In this document: piece by piece, positions 1-8,455 of the stretch
How positions within the stretch are numbered: the stretch's first letter is position 1
How the letters are laid out: each line of letters starts with the position of its first letter
Assembly: GCF_026250525.1 (NCBI RefSeq)
Contig: NZ_CP111057.1
Coordinates: forward strand, 1 to 64,000
Length of the DNA: 64,000 nt
Source of the DNA: Chondrinema litorale
GTDB taxonomy: Bacteria > Bacteroidota > Bacteroidia > Cytophagales > Flammeovirgaceae
Reading direction: 5' to 3'
Position numbers and translations under genes: made by a program
The notes under the pieces: model-generated
Database searches by the model: none
What the model was told of the DNA's origin: nothing
What the model saw: only the letters and a program-made list of their open reading frames with translations

Positions 1-732
1 TTTTTTAATAAGTCTCCTATAAAGATTAAATGATAGCATAAAAACAAGTAATGCAATGCCTTAAATTACTCGTCTTAATTTTATAAGTGTTTTTAAACCG
101 AGGTATTTAAGGATATATGTTTATCTATAATAGTTATACTCAAAAATCAGAAGGCAAAAGCTTTCAATGTAAGAGCTATATTTTAGAAGTATCTATTCCT
201 GTTTATCAACTTACAATTTTTTTTGCAACCACCTTTACAAAAAATCCTGCTTTGAGAATAAGAATTTCAATTTCTCATCAAAATCTCTCCTTCTTTCTAT
301 TTCGAAGTAAAAAAGTAATATTGTGAATATTATATTAAAAGTATTCTCAAATTAATATAGTTAATACTATTAATATTATGATTGAAATTAAGCTCTTAAA
401 ATTGAATTTAGGGTATGATTGACAAACTATAGGATTTAACCATGTTGAATCTCTAAAAATTGATTAAAACACTTAAATAATGAGCTTTAAATTCTTTTTA
501 TCTGTACCAAAATTATAATTCATCAAAATCTGACAGTAATTAATATTGTATTAATAATATTAAAATGAGAATATAGTTGTAATAATATTACTAATTAATA
601 TTATATTAACATTAAATTTTTTAGCTTTACACCACTTTGCTGACTCAATCCAAGTATTGATTTAAAATTTGATTGAAGTTCAGTTATGAGTGATCCAGAA
701 ATAAATTTTTATTCAGAATATTTTTTAGATAT
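1..732. other. AT-rich non-coding region upstream of parA
   Basis: No convincing gene is seen. A 69-codon frame at 117-326 has no family resemblance and poor codon character. The second half (about 315-615) is packed with TTAATATT-like words and inverted repeats, annotated separately. This placement directly before parA suggests an operator or centromere (parS-like) region, or AT-rich origin-proximal DNA; no replication initiator gene or clear DnaA-box cluster was recognised. Confidence 0.5.
351..615. repeat. cluster of TTAATATT palindromes, candidate partition site/operator
   Basis: Seen directly: an imperfect palindrome around 352-375 (ATAGT-TAAT-ACTAT core). An 8-bp inverted repeat TTAATATT/AATATTAA lies at 540-547 and 556-563. 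The 13-base palindrome GTAATAATATTAC is at 579-591, and further TTAATATTA-like words run to about 615. Ribbon-helix-helix partner proteins of ParA usually bind such arrays upstream of their own operon, both to repress it and to serve as centromere. That role here is inference from position. Confidence 0.45.
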
Positions 733-1491
733 ATGATCATTTGTATCACCAATCAGAAAGGTGGAGTAGGTAAGACCACCAGTGCTAGTGCAATGAGTAG
801 TGCTTTGGCACAATTAGGCAAAAAAGTTATCGCCATAGATCTTGATCCGCAAGGTAATCTTTCGAGCAGTTTAGGTTTTGATGAACCTCAAAAAACAATA
901 GAAGGTGTTTTGTTTAGTCAATATGATATTGAAGAAGCATTACACAAAGTGAATGATAATTTATTGGTTTGTCCGTCTACGAAGTCTTTAGGTAGTTTCG
1001 AAATAGAGATGTTAAATAAGATTGGCAGGGAAAAGATATTAACCAAGAAAATTGGGCATCTTGAAGAAATGTGTGATTTTATTATTTTAGATACGCCACC
1101 AAGTATAAACCTTTTAACTGTAAATGCACTTTCGTTAGCACAAGATGTTTTAGTACCTATTAATGCAGAAAAGTTTAGCATAGAGGGCTTAAAAGAGGTG
1201 TTAATCACTATTGATATGATTCAGGAAGAGATTAACCCTAAACTAAATTTTGTTGGCGCATTTTTTACCATGTTTAATAAGCAAAAGCTACTTTCTAAAG
1301 CCATGGAGCAAGAAGTAAACACACTTATTGGAGAAGATAAGGTGTTTAACACGAAGATTAGGGTAAATGTGGCTTTGCAAGAGGCTTATACGCTTGGACA
1401 GCCAGTTTATGAATATGCACCAGAAAGCCCAGGAGCTAAAGATTATATGAAAATTGCACAAGAATATTTAAAGACTTTGTCTTTTGCATGA
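733..1491 (+). CDS. parA: ParA family partition ATPase
   Basis: A 252-residue ParA/Soj-type ATPase, which dimerises on ATP, binds DNA non-specifically and positions a replicon or cargo through gradients controlled by its ParB-like partner. The deviant Walker A motif KGGVGKTT spans residues 9-16 with signature lysine K9 and K14. The A' motif DLDPQG is at 36-41 and Walker B IILDTPPS at 117-124. It has no N-terminal DNA-binding domain, so it is the short (Soj/type Ib-like) form. The ATG at 733 lies directly before the first beta strand, so the start is secure. A small basic/acidic gene follows 32 bp downstream, the usual parA-parB arrangement. Without a replication gene it is unclear whether this serves a chromosome, chromid or plasmid. 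Confidence 0.93.
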   Translation: MIICITNQKGGVGKTTSASAMSSALAQLGKKVIAIDLDPQGNLSSSLGFDEPQKTIEGVLFSQYDIEEALHKVNDNLLVCPSTKSLGSFEIEMLNKIGREKILTKKIGHLEEMCDFIILDTPPSINLLTVNALSLAQDVLVPINAEKFSIEGLKEVLITIDMIQEEINPKLNFVGAFFTMFNKQKLLSKAMEQEVNTLIGEDKVFNTKIRVNVALQEAYTLGQPVYEYAPESPGAKDYMKIAQEYLKTLSFA

Positions 1492-1523
1492 AATAGAGAA
1501 GAGATTAATTAAACACCGCACTT

Positions 1524-1988
1524 ATGAAAAAGAAGTCTGCAGATTTGTTTAAGGTGATTACAAAAAGTGGTGGGCCTGAGCATCCTTTAAAATCACTAGC
1601 CAAAAATACAGAAAGAGAAGAGCCAGAAGAAATTGAGGAAGATGATGATACCGAATATGAAGAGGAGGAACCAATAAGCAGGAGACCAACATCTTATAGG
1701 CCAAAACCCACTGTTGAGCAAAAAAAGCCTGTTGCCAGACCAAAACAGGTAGATATGAATAGCTCAGTACGCCAGACTTTTCTAATAAGAATGTCTATGA
1801 TTGAGGCGATTAAAGATATTGTATATTATAAAAAGGTAAATGGTAATCTTTACTGCACGCAACAAGATGTAGTTGAAGAAGCTATTGAAGCCTTATTAGA
1901 AAAAATCGGTGATGTACCCGAAAGACCCGAGGAGGAGCGAAAAAGGGAACAACAGAAAAAACGAGGTAGAAAGAAAAAGTATGAATAA
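1524..1988 (+). CDS. small ribbon-helix-helix-like partner of ParA
   Basis: A 154-residue protein lying 32 bp after parA and probably co-transcribed with it. It has a basic start, a very acidic linker (about 31-49, nearly all E/D), a Pro/Lys-rich stretch, then a compact segment at about 82-128 that reads as strand-helix-helix: RQTFLIRMS, an amphipathic helix, a turn at NGNLYCTQQ, and a second helix DVVEEAIEALLEKI. The C-terminal 20 residues are strongly basic. This layout matches small centromere-binding ParB/ParG-like proteins of Bacteroidetes replicons. The DNA-binding role is inferred from fold pattern and neighbourhood; no classic ParB nuclease motif is present. A 16-bp hairpin terminator follows. 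Confidence 0.7.
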   Translation: MKKKSADLFKVITKSGGPEHPLKSLAKNTEREEPEEIEEDDDTEYEEEEPISRRPTSYRPKPTVEQKKPVARPKQVDMNSSVRQTFLIRMSMIEAIKDIVYYKKVNGNLYCTQQDVVEEAIEALLEKIGDVPERPEEERKREQQKKRGRKKKYE

Positions 1989-2070
1989 TTGAAAGCCTTA
2001 CAAAGCTCGTTTTAAATGCTTTGGTTAGTGAAGTTAAAGTTATAAACGAGTAAAATAAGGGAAGGAGATA

Positions 2071-2109
2071 AACAAGAAAGGGAATCTATTTATGATTCCC
2101 TTTCTTGTT
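2071..2109. terminator. bidirectional intrinsic terminator
   Basis: A perfect 16-bp stem (arms 2071-2086 and 2094-2109, 7-base loop) separates the converging parA operon and the Nif3-like gene. It is followed by a T-run on the plus strand and is A-rich on the other side. Confidence 0.85.
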
Positions 2110-2133
2110 TTAACTGGAAATTATATATTTCTA

Positions 2134-3018
2134 TCAGTTTGGAGACCATAATGGGTTTCCTGCTTCAATAAATTTCACTGGGATTTCAGTAACAAAACCC
2201 TTAAGCCACTCGGCACAATAAATCATTCCAGATTCTTCTGAGTCTGCATGGCCCATAATAAATAGTGCTTTTGGTATACCAGCCGAATTTGCATCTCGCA
2301 CATATTCAACCGTTTCCCATTCGCGGCCTTCTCCAATAATTAAAGCATCTACGTTAGGTTCATTTAGCATAGCAAAATGTCTGGCAGAACCAGCAGCGCC
2401 TAATACCATTCCTACATTTTTAATTTTCATGTCTGGGTTACCAACTACTCTTACTATGTCAGTACCGAAAGTTTTGCTAATTTCTTTCCCTAACTTTTTA
2501 GCAGTAGTTTCTGGAATGTTAAAAACTCGTTGATCTTCAACACGATACTTTTCCCAGCCAAAAGCCTCAATCATTCCTTTATAAATTCCATCGGGTTGAG
2601 TAGCATGCCAGTGATCGTGGAAGCGGAAGACGACCATGTTGTTATCTTCAATAAATTTGATTTTGGATTTTTGCACAGGATCATCTTCTAAAGGTGCTTT
2701 ATCATCGAAGTGATTGTAAAAAGTGGGTTCATGCGTAATTACCATGTTGCAACCTTGTGCTTTTGCTTTTTTGAGCACATCGAGTGTTGCTAAAAAGGTA
2801 GTGGCAATTCCGGTTACTTCTGTTTCTGGAGTACCTGCTTTATAAGTGTCTACAGTTTCTGTTCGCCAGTCGCATGTTAAATTTTCTTTTATTCGAGAGA
2901 TAACTTCACCTGCTGTAAGTGTCTTTTGGGCTGCTGCTTGTTGGTTTAGTTTCTGATTGAAAAATAATGGAATCGTAAAGCACAAAAGTGCTAATTGAAG
3001 CTTGGTTGGTAATAGCAT
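2134..3018 (-). CDS. exported Nif3-like dinuclear metal-centre protein
   Basis: A 294-residue member of the Nif3/YbgI (NGG1p-interacting factor 3) family, a hexameric fold with a two-metal site whose physiological reaction is still poorly defined. Metal-ligand landmarks seen are THEPTFY (His96), the FRFHDHWH stretch at 131-138, and GHADSEESG near the C-terminus (His257, Glu261/262). The unusual feature is the N-terminus: about 30 residues of hydrophobic core ending in AAAQ look like a cleavable signal peptide, whereas most Nif3 proteins are cytoplasmic. The C-terminal half is intact. It is transcribed alone, convergent with parA. Confidence 0.85.
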   Translation of the reverse strand: MLLPTKLQLALLCFTIPLFFNQKLNQQAAAQKTLTAGEVISRIKENLTCDWRTETVDTYKAGTPETEVTGIATTFLATLDVLKKAKAQGCNMVITHEPTFYNHFDDKAPLEDDPVQKSKIKFIEDNNMVVFRFHDHWHATQPDGIYKGMIEAFGWEKYRVEDQRVFNIPETTAKKLGKEISKTFGTDIVRVVGNPDMKIKNVGMVLGAAGSARHFAMLNEPNVDALIIGEGREWETVEYVRDANSAGIPKALFIMGHADSEESGMIYCAEWLKGFVTEIPVKFIEAGNPLWSPN

Positions 3019-3055
3019 ATGAAATAGTTTAAGTTAAATTATTTATGTTTTTGAT

Positions 3056-3904
3056 TTATAATTTCTCCTCTTTATTGTATTTAGGTGTTGGTCTATACCT
3101 TTGGAAAGGGATTTTTAACATCGTTACCAAATCGTTGGCGTCTTTTTCTCCCATATAAGTATCTACACCATATTTAAGTTTTTTATTATCAACTTTAATA
3201 TAAGTACCAAACATCCTATCCCAAAAAAAAAAAATATTTCCGAAATTACTATCGGTGTATGGCATGCGATAGTGATGGTGTACCCGATGCATATTGGGCG
3301 AACAAATTACCAGAGATAGCGCATCGTCTAACCAGTTTGGCATATTTACATTTGAATGGTTGAATTGCGTAAACACCAAAGACAAAGTTTGGTAAAGAAA
3401 AACCATCCACATTGGTGTACCAACAATAAAAACAGCAATCGTGGTAAAAACAAAGCGGAAAATACTTTCGCCCGGATGGTGCCTGTTGGCAGTAGTAGTG
3501 TCTACATTTTGGTCTGTATGATGGATGAGATGGAACTTCCACATCCATTTTACCCGATGTTCCACATAGTGGACCAGCCAAGCACCTATAAGGTCAAGCA
3601 AGAGCAAACCAACAATGGCATATAACCAAACGGGCATGTCTATCCACTGGATAATACCAAAGTTATTAGCCACCACCCAGTCGCTCGATTTAACCAAGAT
3701 GAAAGCAAATAAAAGGTTTATGAGCGCTGTGGTAAGTGTAAAAAAGATGTTGATAAGCGCATGTTTCCACTTATTGTATTTCAACTTAAAGAGTGGAACA
3801 GCACTTTCTACCATCCAAAAAAAGGCAAGTCCTCCCACTAGCAAGAATGTTCTGTGAGCTGTGGGCATATTAGAAAAGTAGTTGATAATAGTTTCCATTT
3901 TCAT
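3056..3904 (-). CDS. sterol desaturase / fatty acid hydroxylase family membrane protein
   Basis: A 282-residue integral-membrane di-iron oxygenase of the sterol desaturase superfamily. The histidine clusters are HYVEH (112-116), HLIHH (125-129), RHH (142-143) and HRVHHH (206-211), with about four to five transmembrane segments between them. The family hydroxylates or desaturates sterols, carotenoids or fatty acyl chains; the substrate cannot be told here. The coding strand contains twelve consecutive T (plus-strand A-run 3223-3234) encoding part of NIFFFW, a tract prone to slippage. It lies 37 bp downstream of the Nif3-like gene's start on the same strand, so the two may share a transcript. 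Confidence 0.88.
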   Translation of the reverse strand: MKMETIINYFSNMPTAHRTFLLVGGLAFFWMVESAVPLFKLKYNKWKHALINIFFTLTTALINLLFAFILVKSSDWVVANNFGIIQWIDMPVWLYAIVGLLLLDLIGAWLVHYVEHRVKWMWKFHLIHHTDQNVDTTTANRHHPGESIFRFVFTTIAVFIVGTPMWMVFLYQTLSLVFTQFNHSNVNMPNWLDDALSLVICSPNMHRVHHHYRMPYTDSNFGNIFFFWDRMFGTYIKVDNKKLKYGVDTYMGEKDANDLVTMLKIPFQRYRPTPKYNKEEKL

Positions 3905-4057
3905 TCATATTTACTCTAATTTACTTTAACTTAAGTAGATATTGTAGTCAAAGCAGATAAGTAGAAATTGAATAGATCCATTTACAGATAAATCCAAAAT
4001 CTTTAGTCAGTTTCTAAATATAATATTTCTGACTCAAGTTAAAAAGTGGAAAAGGGC

Positions 4058-4798
4058 ATGAATAAAGCTAAAAAATGTAGTGTATGCCAAACAGATGTAA
4101 TCGGTTTGTACTGTTATAATTGCGGTCAAAAAATTACAGGTAGAAGACTGAGTTTTAAGGAAATACTTGCTGAATTAACAGAAGGTATATTTTCTATTGA
4201 AAGATCTTTAATAGCTACATTTTATCATTTGCTAATTAAACCAAAGCAAGTTGTTGAAAACTATTGGGCAGGAAACCGAAACTATTACTACAGTCCGGTA
4301 AAAATGCTTACACTGGCACTTTTTGTTATTGGTATTCATCTCGTATTTGTAGATAAAGATATATTAGGTGTAAGCGTAAATATGAATGGAATTTCTAAGG
4401 AAATGTCTGCCATTTTTTCCCCTCAACTTTTCTTTATGGTATTGATGCTACCACTCATTTCCTTTACAACCTATATTACTTATTTTAAGCAAAAACACAA
4501 TGCACTTGAGCATTTAACTTCAGTAACATATTTATTTGCTTTTTGGGCGGTTGTAATTACTGTTTTCTGGGACTTGTTAGAATTAATTTTAGGGAATCCT
4601 GAAAGCATCGGGGCATTTGCCTTGTTTTCTTTAGGCCTGTTTATATGGACGGCCAGAATATTTACTCGCTCTGCAAAATGGTACAGAATCGTGCTAAATA
4701 CACTGGCCGAATTTTTTATTTTTTGCTTTCTAATTATCAGTCTAGTTGGAATTCTATACCTTTTTGATCCCAACACACTGGATGTAAGTGACTCTTAA
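4058..4798 (+). CDS. DUF3667 domain-containing membrane protein
   Basis: About 246 residues. The N-terminus is a zinc ribbon with paired cysteines (CSVC and CYNC, four Cys within 16 residues), followed by the DUF3667 signature (GRRLSFKEI, then FSIERSLIATFYHLLIKP and the NYYYSPVKMLTLA block) and about four to five transmembrane helices. The family is common in Bacteroidetes and has no known function. A GTG at 4046 would add four residues; the ATG at 4058 is preferred. Its last four bases overlap the end of the convergent M48 gene. Confidence 0.82.
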   Translation: MNKAKKCSVCQTDVIGLYCYNCGQKITGRRLSFKEILAELTEGIFSIERSLIATFYHLLIKPKQVVENYWAGNRNYYYSPVKMLTLALFVIGIHLVFVDKDILGVSVNMNGISKEMSAIFSPQLFFMVLMLPLISFTTYITYFKQKHNALEHLTSVTYLFAFWAVVITVFWDLLELILGNPESIGAFALFSLGLFIWTARIFTRSAKWYRIVLNTLAEFFIFCFLIISLVGILYLFDPNTLDVSDS

Positions 4799-5577
4799 GG
4801 TAAACTATTTTGAAAATCTTGATATTGGCTACTGTTGTTACTAGTTTCGGTACTACAGTTTTCCTCATCGGCTTTTTCATAGATTGCTTCTACTCTGTTA
4901 TCTGGGTTGGGGTGAGTACTTAAAAACTCTGGTGTACCACCTGTACTTCCCTCTTCAATCATTTTTTCGAAGAAACCAGCAGCACCTGCGCAGTTATAAA
5001 TAGTATTTCCTAAGTATTCCACAGAAGTTTCATCTGCCTCACTTTCATTTTTTCTACTGTATTGTAATGAGGCCAAACTACCAGCAATATCTTTTAATAG
5101 TTGTTGATTTTCGCCCAAAATAATTTCGAGTAATAATTGAAAACCGTATTGTCTAGTAAGTGCATCTGTAGAGTGTCTTTTGTCTGAATGTGCAATTTCG
5201 TGACCCATAACACCAGCAAGCTGGTCTTCTGTTTCTAAGTATTTAATTAAGCCAGTGTATACATATAATTTGCCGCCAGGAGTAGCAAAGGCATTTAATA
5301 CGTCTTCATCAATTAAAAAAACTTCCCAGTTAAAGTTGTCTAGGTGTTGTACTTCTCCACTGTTTAATATGGTATTGGTTATACGATCTAAATGGCTATA
5401 TGCTTCAGGATAGGCTGATCTCGACATCAAATTATATTCTCCACTGCTTTCGATTTCAGTTTTTACCTGTTCCCCGAATTCTTTATCCTGCTCTACACTA
5501 AAGAAATTTAAGTCACCGTCTTTATCACACGAGAGGAGGAATATTAGAAGTAAGGGAAAAAATAGTTTTTTTAACAT
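4795..5577 (-). CDS. M48 family metalloprotease lipoprotein
   Basis: A 260-residue secreted zinc peptidase related to BepA/LoiP-type outer-membrane quality-control proteases. The signal peptide ends in lipobox LLSC (Cys17), so it should be a periplasm-facing lipoprotein. The zinc motif HEIAH is at 126-130, with the third ligand in the ESEAD motif (Glu180). The sequence AFATPGGKLYVYTGL before the active site is typical of M48C enzymes. The C-terminal part carries the STHPNPDNRV pattern common to the family. There is no TPR extension, so it is the short form. It converges with DUF3667 and overlaps it by four bases. Confidence 0.92.
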   Translation of the reverse strand: MLKKLFFPLLLIFLLSCDKDGDLNFFSVEQDKEFGEQVKTEIESSGEYNLMSRSAYPEAYSHLDRITNTILNSGEVQHLDNFNWEVFLIDEDVLNAFATPGGKLYVYTGLIKYLETEDQLAGVMGHEIAHSDKRHSTDALTRQYGFQLLLEIILGENQQLLKDIAGSLASLQYSRKNESEADETSVEYLGNTIYNCAGAAGFFEKMIEEGSTGGTPEFLSTHPNPDNRVEAIYEKADEENCSTETSNNSSQYQDFQNSLP

Positions 5578-5859
5578 AGCTGTATTTTATTATTTCTTTT
5601 AAAATGGTTTAGGGTTATTTCCTTAACTAGACTCACCTCGATTTTGATTTAAAAATTGTTAAAAAAATTATTACAAGAGCACCTTCGCTAAAAGGATGTG
5701 TTTAGCCCTTCATGACTTTTTACTTAACTCAAGATCAAGCTAATATGAATTGATTTACAGAATATTAGGGTGTTTATAAACATTATATGAATTGTTAGTA
5801 AAGTCTTAATTTGAAGCATTTATAATCTTTCAGCTCTTACTATTTTTCCGGGAAAAACA

Positions 5860-7023
5860 ATGAGCTTTAACCTCCCTAATGTAAGAGATATTATATTTAA
5901 ACAGGTTCATACCAATAACCTAGTTTATAACACCTGTTGGGAAGATCCAAGGTGTGATAGGCATCTATTAAAATTAAAAAGTGATAGTAGCCTTATAATG
6001 ATAACCAGTGCAGGTTGCAATGCTTTAGATTATTTGTTGGACAATCCGCAAGTAATCCATGCCATAGATATGAACCCTAGGCAAAATGCTTTGCTTGAAT
6101 TAAAGGTTGCCATTTTCCAACATGGAGACTATGAACACCTGTTTAAGTTTTTTGGTGAAGGTGCTTTTGAAGGAGCTGCGGCTTACTATCAAAAGAACTT
6201 GAGAGCACATTTGAGCGATTTCTCTAAAAAGTATTGGGATAAGAATATTGCCTATTTTAATGGCAAAGGTTTAAAGAAAAGCTTCTATTTTAATGGTACT
6301 TCTGGTTTGCTAGCAGGTATGCTCATGGCTTATATCAAAACCAAGCCAAAATTGTTTAAACTAGTTAATGCTTTATTTGAAGCCGAAACTCTAGATGAGC
6401 AGAAGAAAGTTTATAAGCAAATGGAGCCATTGCTATTTAATGAACCTGTAAAATGGTTGCTAAATAGACATATCACTATTTCTCTAGCAGGTGTGCCTAG
6501 GCCGCAACGACAGCTTATTATGGAGACTTATGAGAAGGAAGGTGTAGCAGGTTATGTGAAAGACAGCTTAAGACATATATTTTGCAACATATCGGTTAAA
6601 AACAACTATTTCTGGTATGTGTATGTATTTGGTAGCTACACGAAAGATTGTTGCCCAGAATATCTTAAAGAAGAAAACTTCGAAAAAATAAAAGCCAATT
6701 CCGACAGAATTAAGTTACATACCACTACCATTTCTCAATTCTTAAAAGACCATCCTGATAACTATTCACATTACATTTTGCTTGACCATCAAGATTGGTT
6801 AGCAGCTCACGATGTTGTTGCATTAAACGAAGAGTGGGAACTCATTTTGAAAAATAGTAAAAAAGACACCAGAATACTCCAAAGATCAGCAGCAAACAAA
6901 ATCGATTTTTTTCCAGAGTTTATTATGCCTAAAATAGATTTTGAAGAAGAAATTACAGCGAGTTGGCATCTAAACGACCGTGTGGGGACTTATGGCAGTG
7001 TTTATTTGGGAATGGTAAAATAA
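5860..7023 (+). CDS. btaA: BtaA-like S-adenosylmethionine:diacylglycerol 3-amino-3-carboxypropyltransferase (DUF3419)
   Basis: A 387-residue DUF3419 protein. The BtaA branch moves the 3-amino-3-carboxypropyl group of SAM to diacylglycerol, the first step in making the betaine lipid DGTS. Diagnostic blocks are the N-terminal YNTCWEDPRCDRHLL stretch, MITSAGCNALDYLL (about 48-61, SAM-binding region) and the IDMNPRQNALLELK block. The middle NGTSGLLAGML segment and the late LLDHQDWLA block are also present. A methyltransferase gene follows within about 35 bp, matching the btaA-btaB order of bacteria and the fused BTA1 enzyme of algae. The ATG start is well placed. No regulator or phosphate box was identified in the 280 bp upstream. 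Confidence 0.85.
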   Translation: MSFNLPNVRDIIFKQVHTNNLVYNTCWEDPRCDRHLLKLKSDSSLIMITSAGCNALDYLLDNPQVIHAIDMNPRQNALLELKVAIFQHGDYEHLFKFFGEGAFEGAAAYYQKNLRAHLSDFSKKYWDKNIAYFNGKGLKKSFYFNGTSGLLAGMLMAYIKTKPKLFKLVNALFEAETLDEQKKVYKQMEPLLFNEPVKWLLNRHITISLAGVPRPQRQLIMETYEKEGVAGYVKDSLRHIFCNISVKNNYFWYVYVFGSYTKDCCPEYLKEENFEKIKANSDRIKLHTTTISQFLKDHPDNYSHYILLDHQDWLAAHDVVALNEEWELILKNSKKDTRILQRSAANKIDFFPEFIMPKIDFEEEITASWHLNDRVGTYGSVYLGMVK

Positions 7024-7057
7024 ATAAAAATTGAATATTAATTACGCTAAAACTACA

Positions 7058-7696
7058 ATGACTTATACCACGATCAATGCCAAGCAGGCAGAAAAAATGA
7101 AGCGGTACTATATCTTTCATTCAAAGATATACGACCTCACCCGTTGGACATTTTTATTTGGAAGAAAACGACTAGTTAAAAATATTCCTTTTCAACCAAC
7201 AGATAATTTTAGATTGCTTGAAGTAGGTTGTGGTACAGGTTATAATCTTGCCAAAATTCACGAACAGTTTCCAAATGCTGAGCTCACTGGAATAGACGTT
7301 TCTGATGACATGTTACAAATTGCAGAGAAGAAGACGCAAAAAGCAGGAGATAAGGTAAAATTGGTTTGTGAAGCTTATGGAGATAAAACAACTATAGAAT
7401 CAGGGTTTGATGTGGTAATGTTTTCTTACTCACTCAGCATGATTAATCCATTTTGGGAAGATTTGCTAGAGCAAGCGCTAAGAGATTTAAAACCCGGAGG
7501 CTATTTGGCTGTAACTGATTTCCACGATTCAAAATTTGTCTCATTTAAAAAATGGATGGGAGTGAACCATGTAAAAATGGAAGGGCATTTATTTGAATGG
7601 TTGGATAAGTATTTCACGAAGCATCAAAGCAAAGTTAAAAAAGCCTATGCCGGAGTTTGGGAATACCTGATTTTTATTGGAAAAAAGGAGTTGTAG
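7058..7696 (+). CDS. btaB: BtaB-like SAM-dependent N-methyltransferase
   Basis: A 212-residue class I methyltransferase, expected to methylate diacylglyceryl-homoserine three times to DGTS. SAM motif I LLEVGCGTGYNL is at about 53-64, the acidic post-motif GIDVSD at 78-83, and the motif IV-like FDVVMFSYSLSMI follows. The N-terminal helix HSKIYDLTRWTFLFGRKRLV is typical of BtaB and PE N-methyltransferases. A TTG at 7031 would extend it by nine residues; the ATG at 7058 aligns better with the family. Assignment as BtaB rather than PE methyltransferase rests on its position directly after btaA. A strong terminator follows. Confidence 0.82.
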   Translation: MTYTTINAKQAEKMKRYYIFHSKIYDLTRWTFLFGRKRLVKNIPFQPTDNFRLLEVGCGTGYNLAKIHEQFPNAELTGIDVSDDMLQIAEKKTQKAGDKVKLVCEAYGDKTTIESGFDVVMFSYSLSMINPFWEDLLEQALRDLKPGGYLAVTDFHDSKFVSFKKWMGVNHVKMEGHLFEWLDKYFTKHQSKVKKAYAGVWEYLIFIGKKEL

Positions 7697-7761
7697 TTAT
7701 TACTTAATTAATGTTAATATTACCATAAATTTAGTATTTATATATAAGTTTGTCCAGTCTT

Positions 7762-7800
7762 AAAACGCCGAAATTCTTTCAATTTCGGCGTTTTTGTTAA
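7762..7800 (+). terminator. intrinsic terminator after btaAB
   Basis: A 14-bp stem (7762-7775 / 7781-7794, loop ctttc) with a GC-rich core CGCCGAAA is followed by a T-rich tail. It closes the btaA-btaB transcript 65 bp after the stop. Confidence 0.85.
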
Positions 7801-7826
7801 TCGATTTTATAAACCTAGATTAAGTT

Positions 7827-8432
7827 ATGGTCAAATTTTTCACATACTTGTTGCTTCTTTTAATGTTCACTTCGTGTGCAGGAAATTATAAGGCTCTTTA
7901 TCCAGAAAGATTTAATTATACGAGTAATACATCATCGAGTGATGATTATGATTTCTATTATAGATATGATGTGCTCCATGAAAGAGAAAATAAGAAGTAT
8001 GCAAAAAAGGAACATAAGAAAGGGATCAAGCTAGTCTCTATTAAAGTTGAAAATAAATCTGAACAAGATTTTGTTTTTGGAAAGGATTTGATCGTGCATT
8101 CTGGAAATACTCCAGTTACGTTGCTTGAGGCAAATTTTATTCATAAGCAATTAAAGCAAAACGTCCCTATATATTTACTATATCTGTTGCTGACACCTCT
8201 AGAATTTTATTCAACAAGCTCTAATGGCTCTACCAATTCAGTACCAATTGGATTGGCATTAGGCCCGGGAATTACCGTTTTGCAGATGGGTATTGCAGGT
8301 AGTGCAAATGGGAAGTTTAGGCAAGATTTAGAGATATATCTATTGAATGGAAAAACAATTCCTGCAGGTGAGACTGTATATGGTTTAATCGGTATAGTAG
8401 ATTATGGATATAACCAGTTAATTCTTAAGTAA
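7827..8432 (+). CDS. hypothetical lipoprotein
   Basis: A 201-residue protein not assigned to a named family. The signal peptide ends in lipobox FTSC (Cys17). The mature part starts with a Tyr/Ser/Asp-rich segment, then a beta-rich domain (KLVSIKVENKSEQDFVFGKD) resembling the exposed part of a copper-chaperone-like or accessory fold. A hydrophobic stretch IYLLYLLLTPLEFY and a Gly-rich patch follow, ending in the GETVYGLIGI motif seen in several Bacteroidetes envelope proteins. The downstream outer-membrane protein gene starts 23 bp later, so the two are probably one operon. Role unknown. Confidence 0.7.
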   Translation: MVKFFTYLLLLLMFTSCAGNYKALYPERFNYTSNTSSSDDYDFYYRYDVLHERENKKYAKKEHKKGIKLVSIKVENKSEQDFVFGKDLIVHSGNTPVTLLEANFIHKQLKQNVPIYLLYLLLTPLEFYSTSSNGSTNSVPIGLALGPGITVLQMGIAGSANGKFRQDLEIYLLNGKTIPAGETVYGLIGIVDYGYNQLILK

Positions 8433-8455
8433 CATTTAAAGACTTTAAATCAGCT

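Noticed and set aside
117..326. 69-codon open frame before parA
   Set aside because: No recognisable domain, unusual composition and AT-rich context; it looks like chance.
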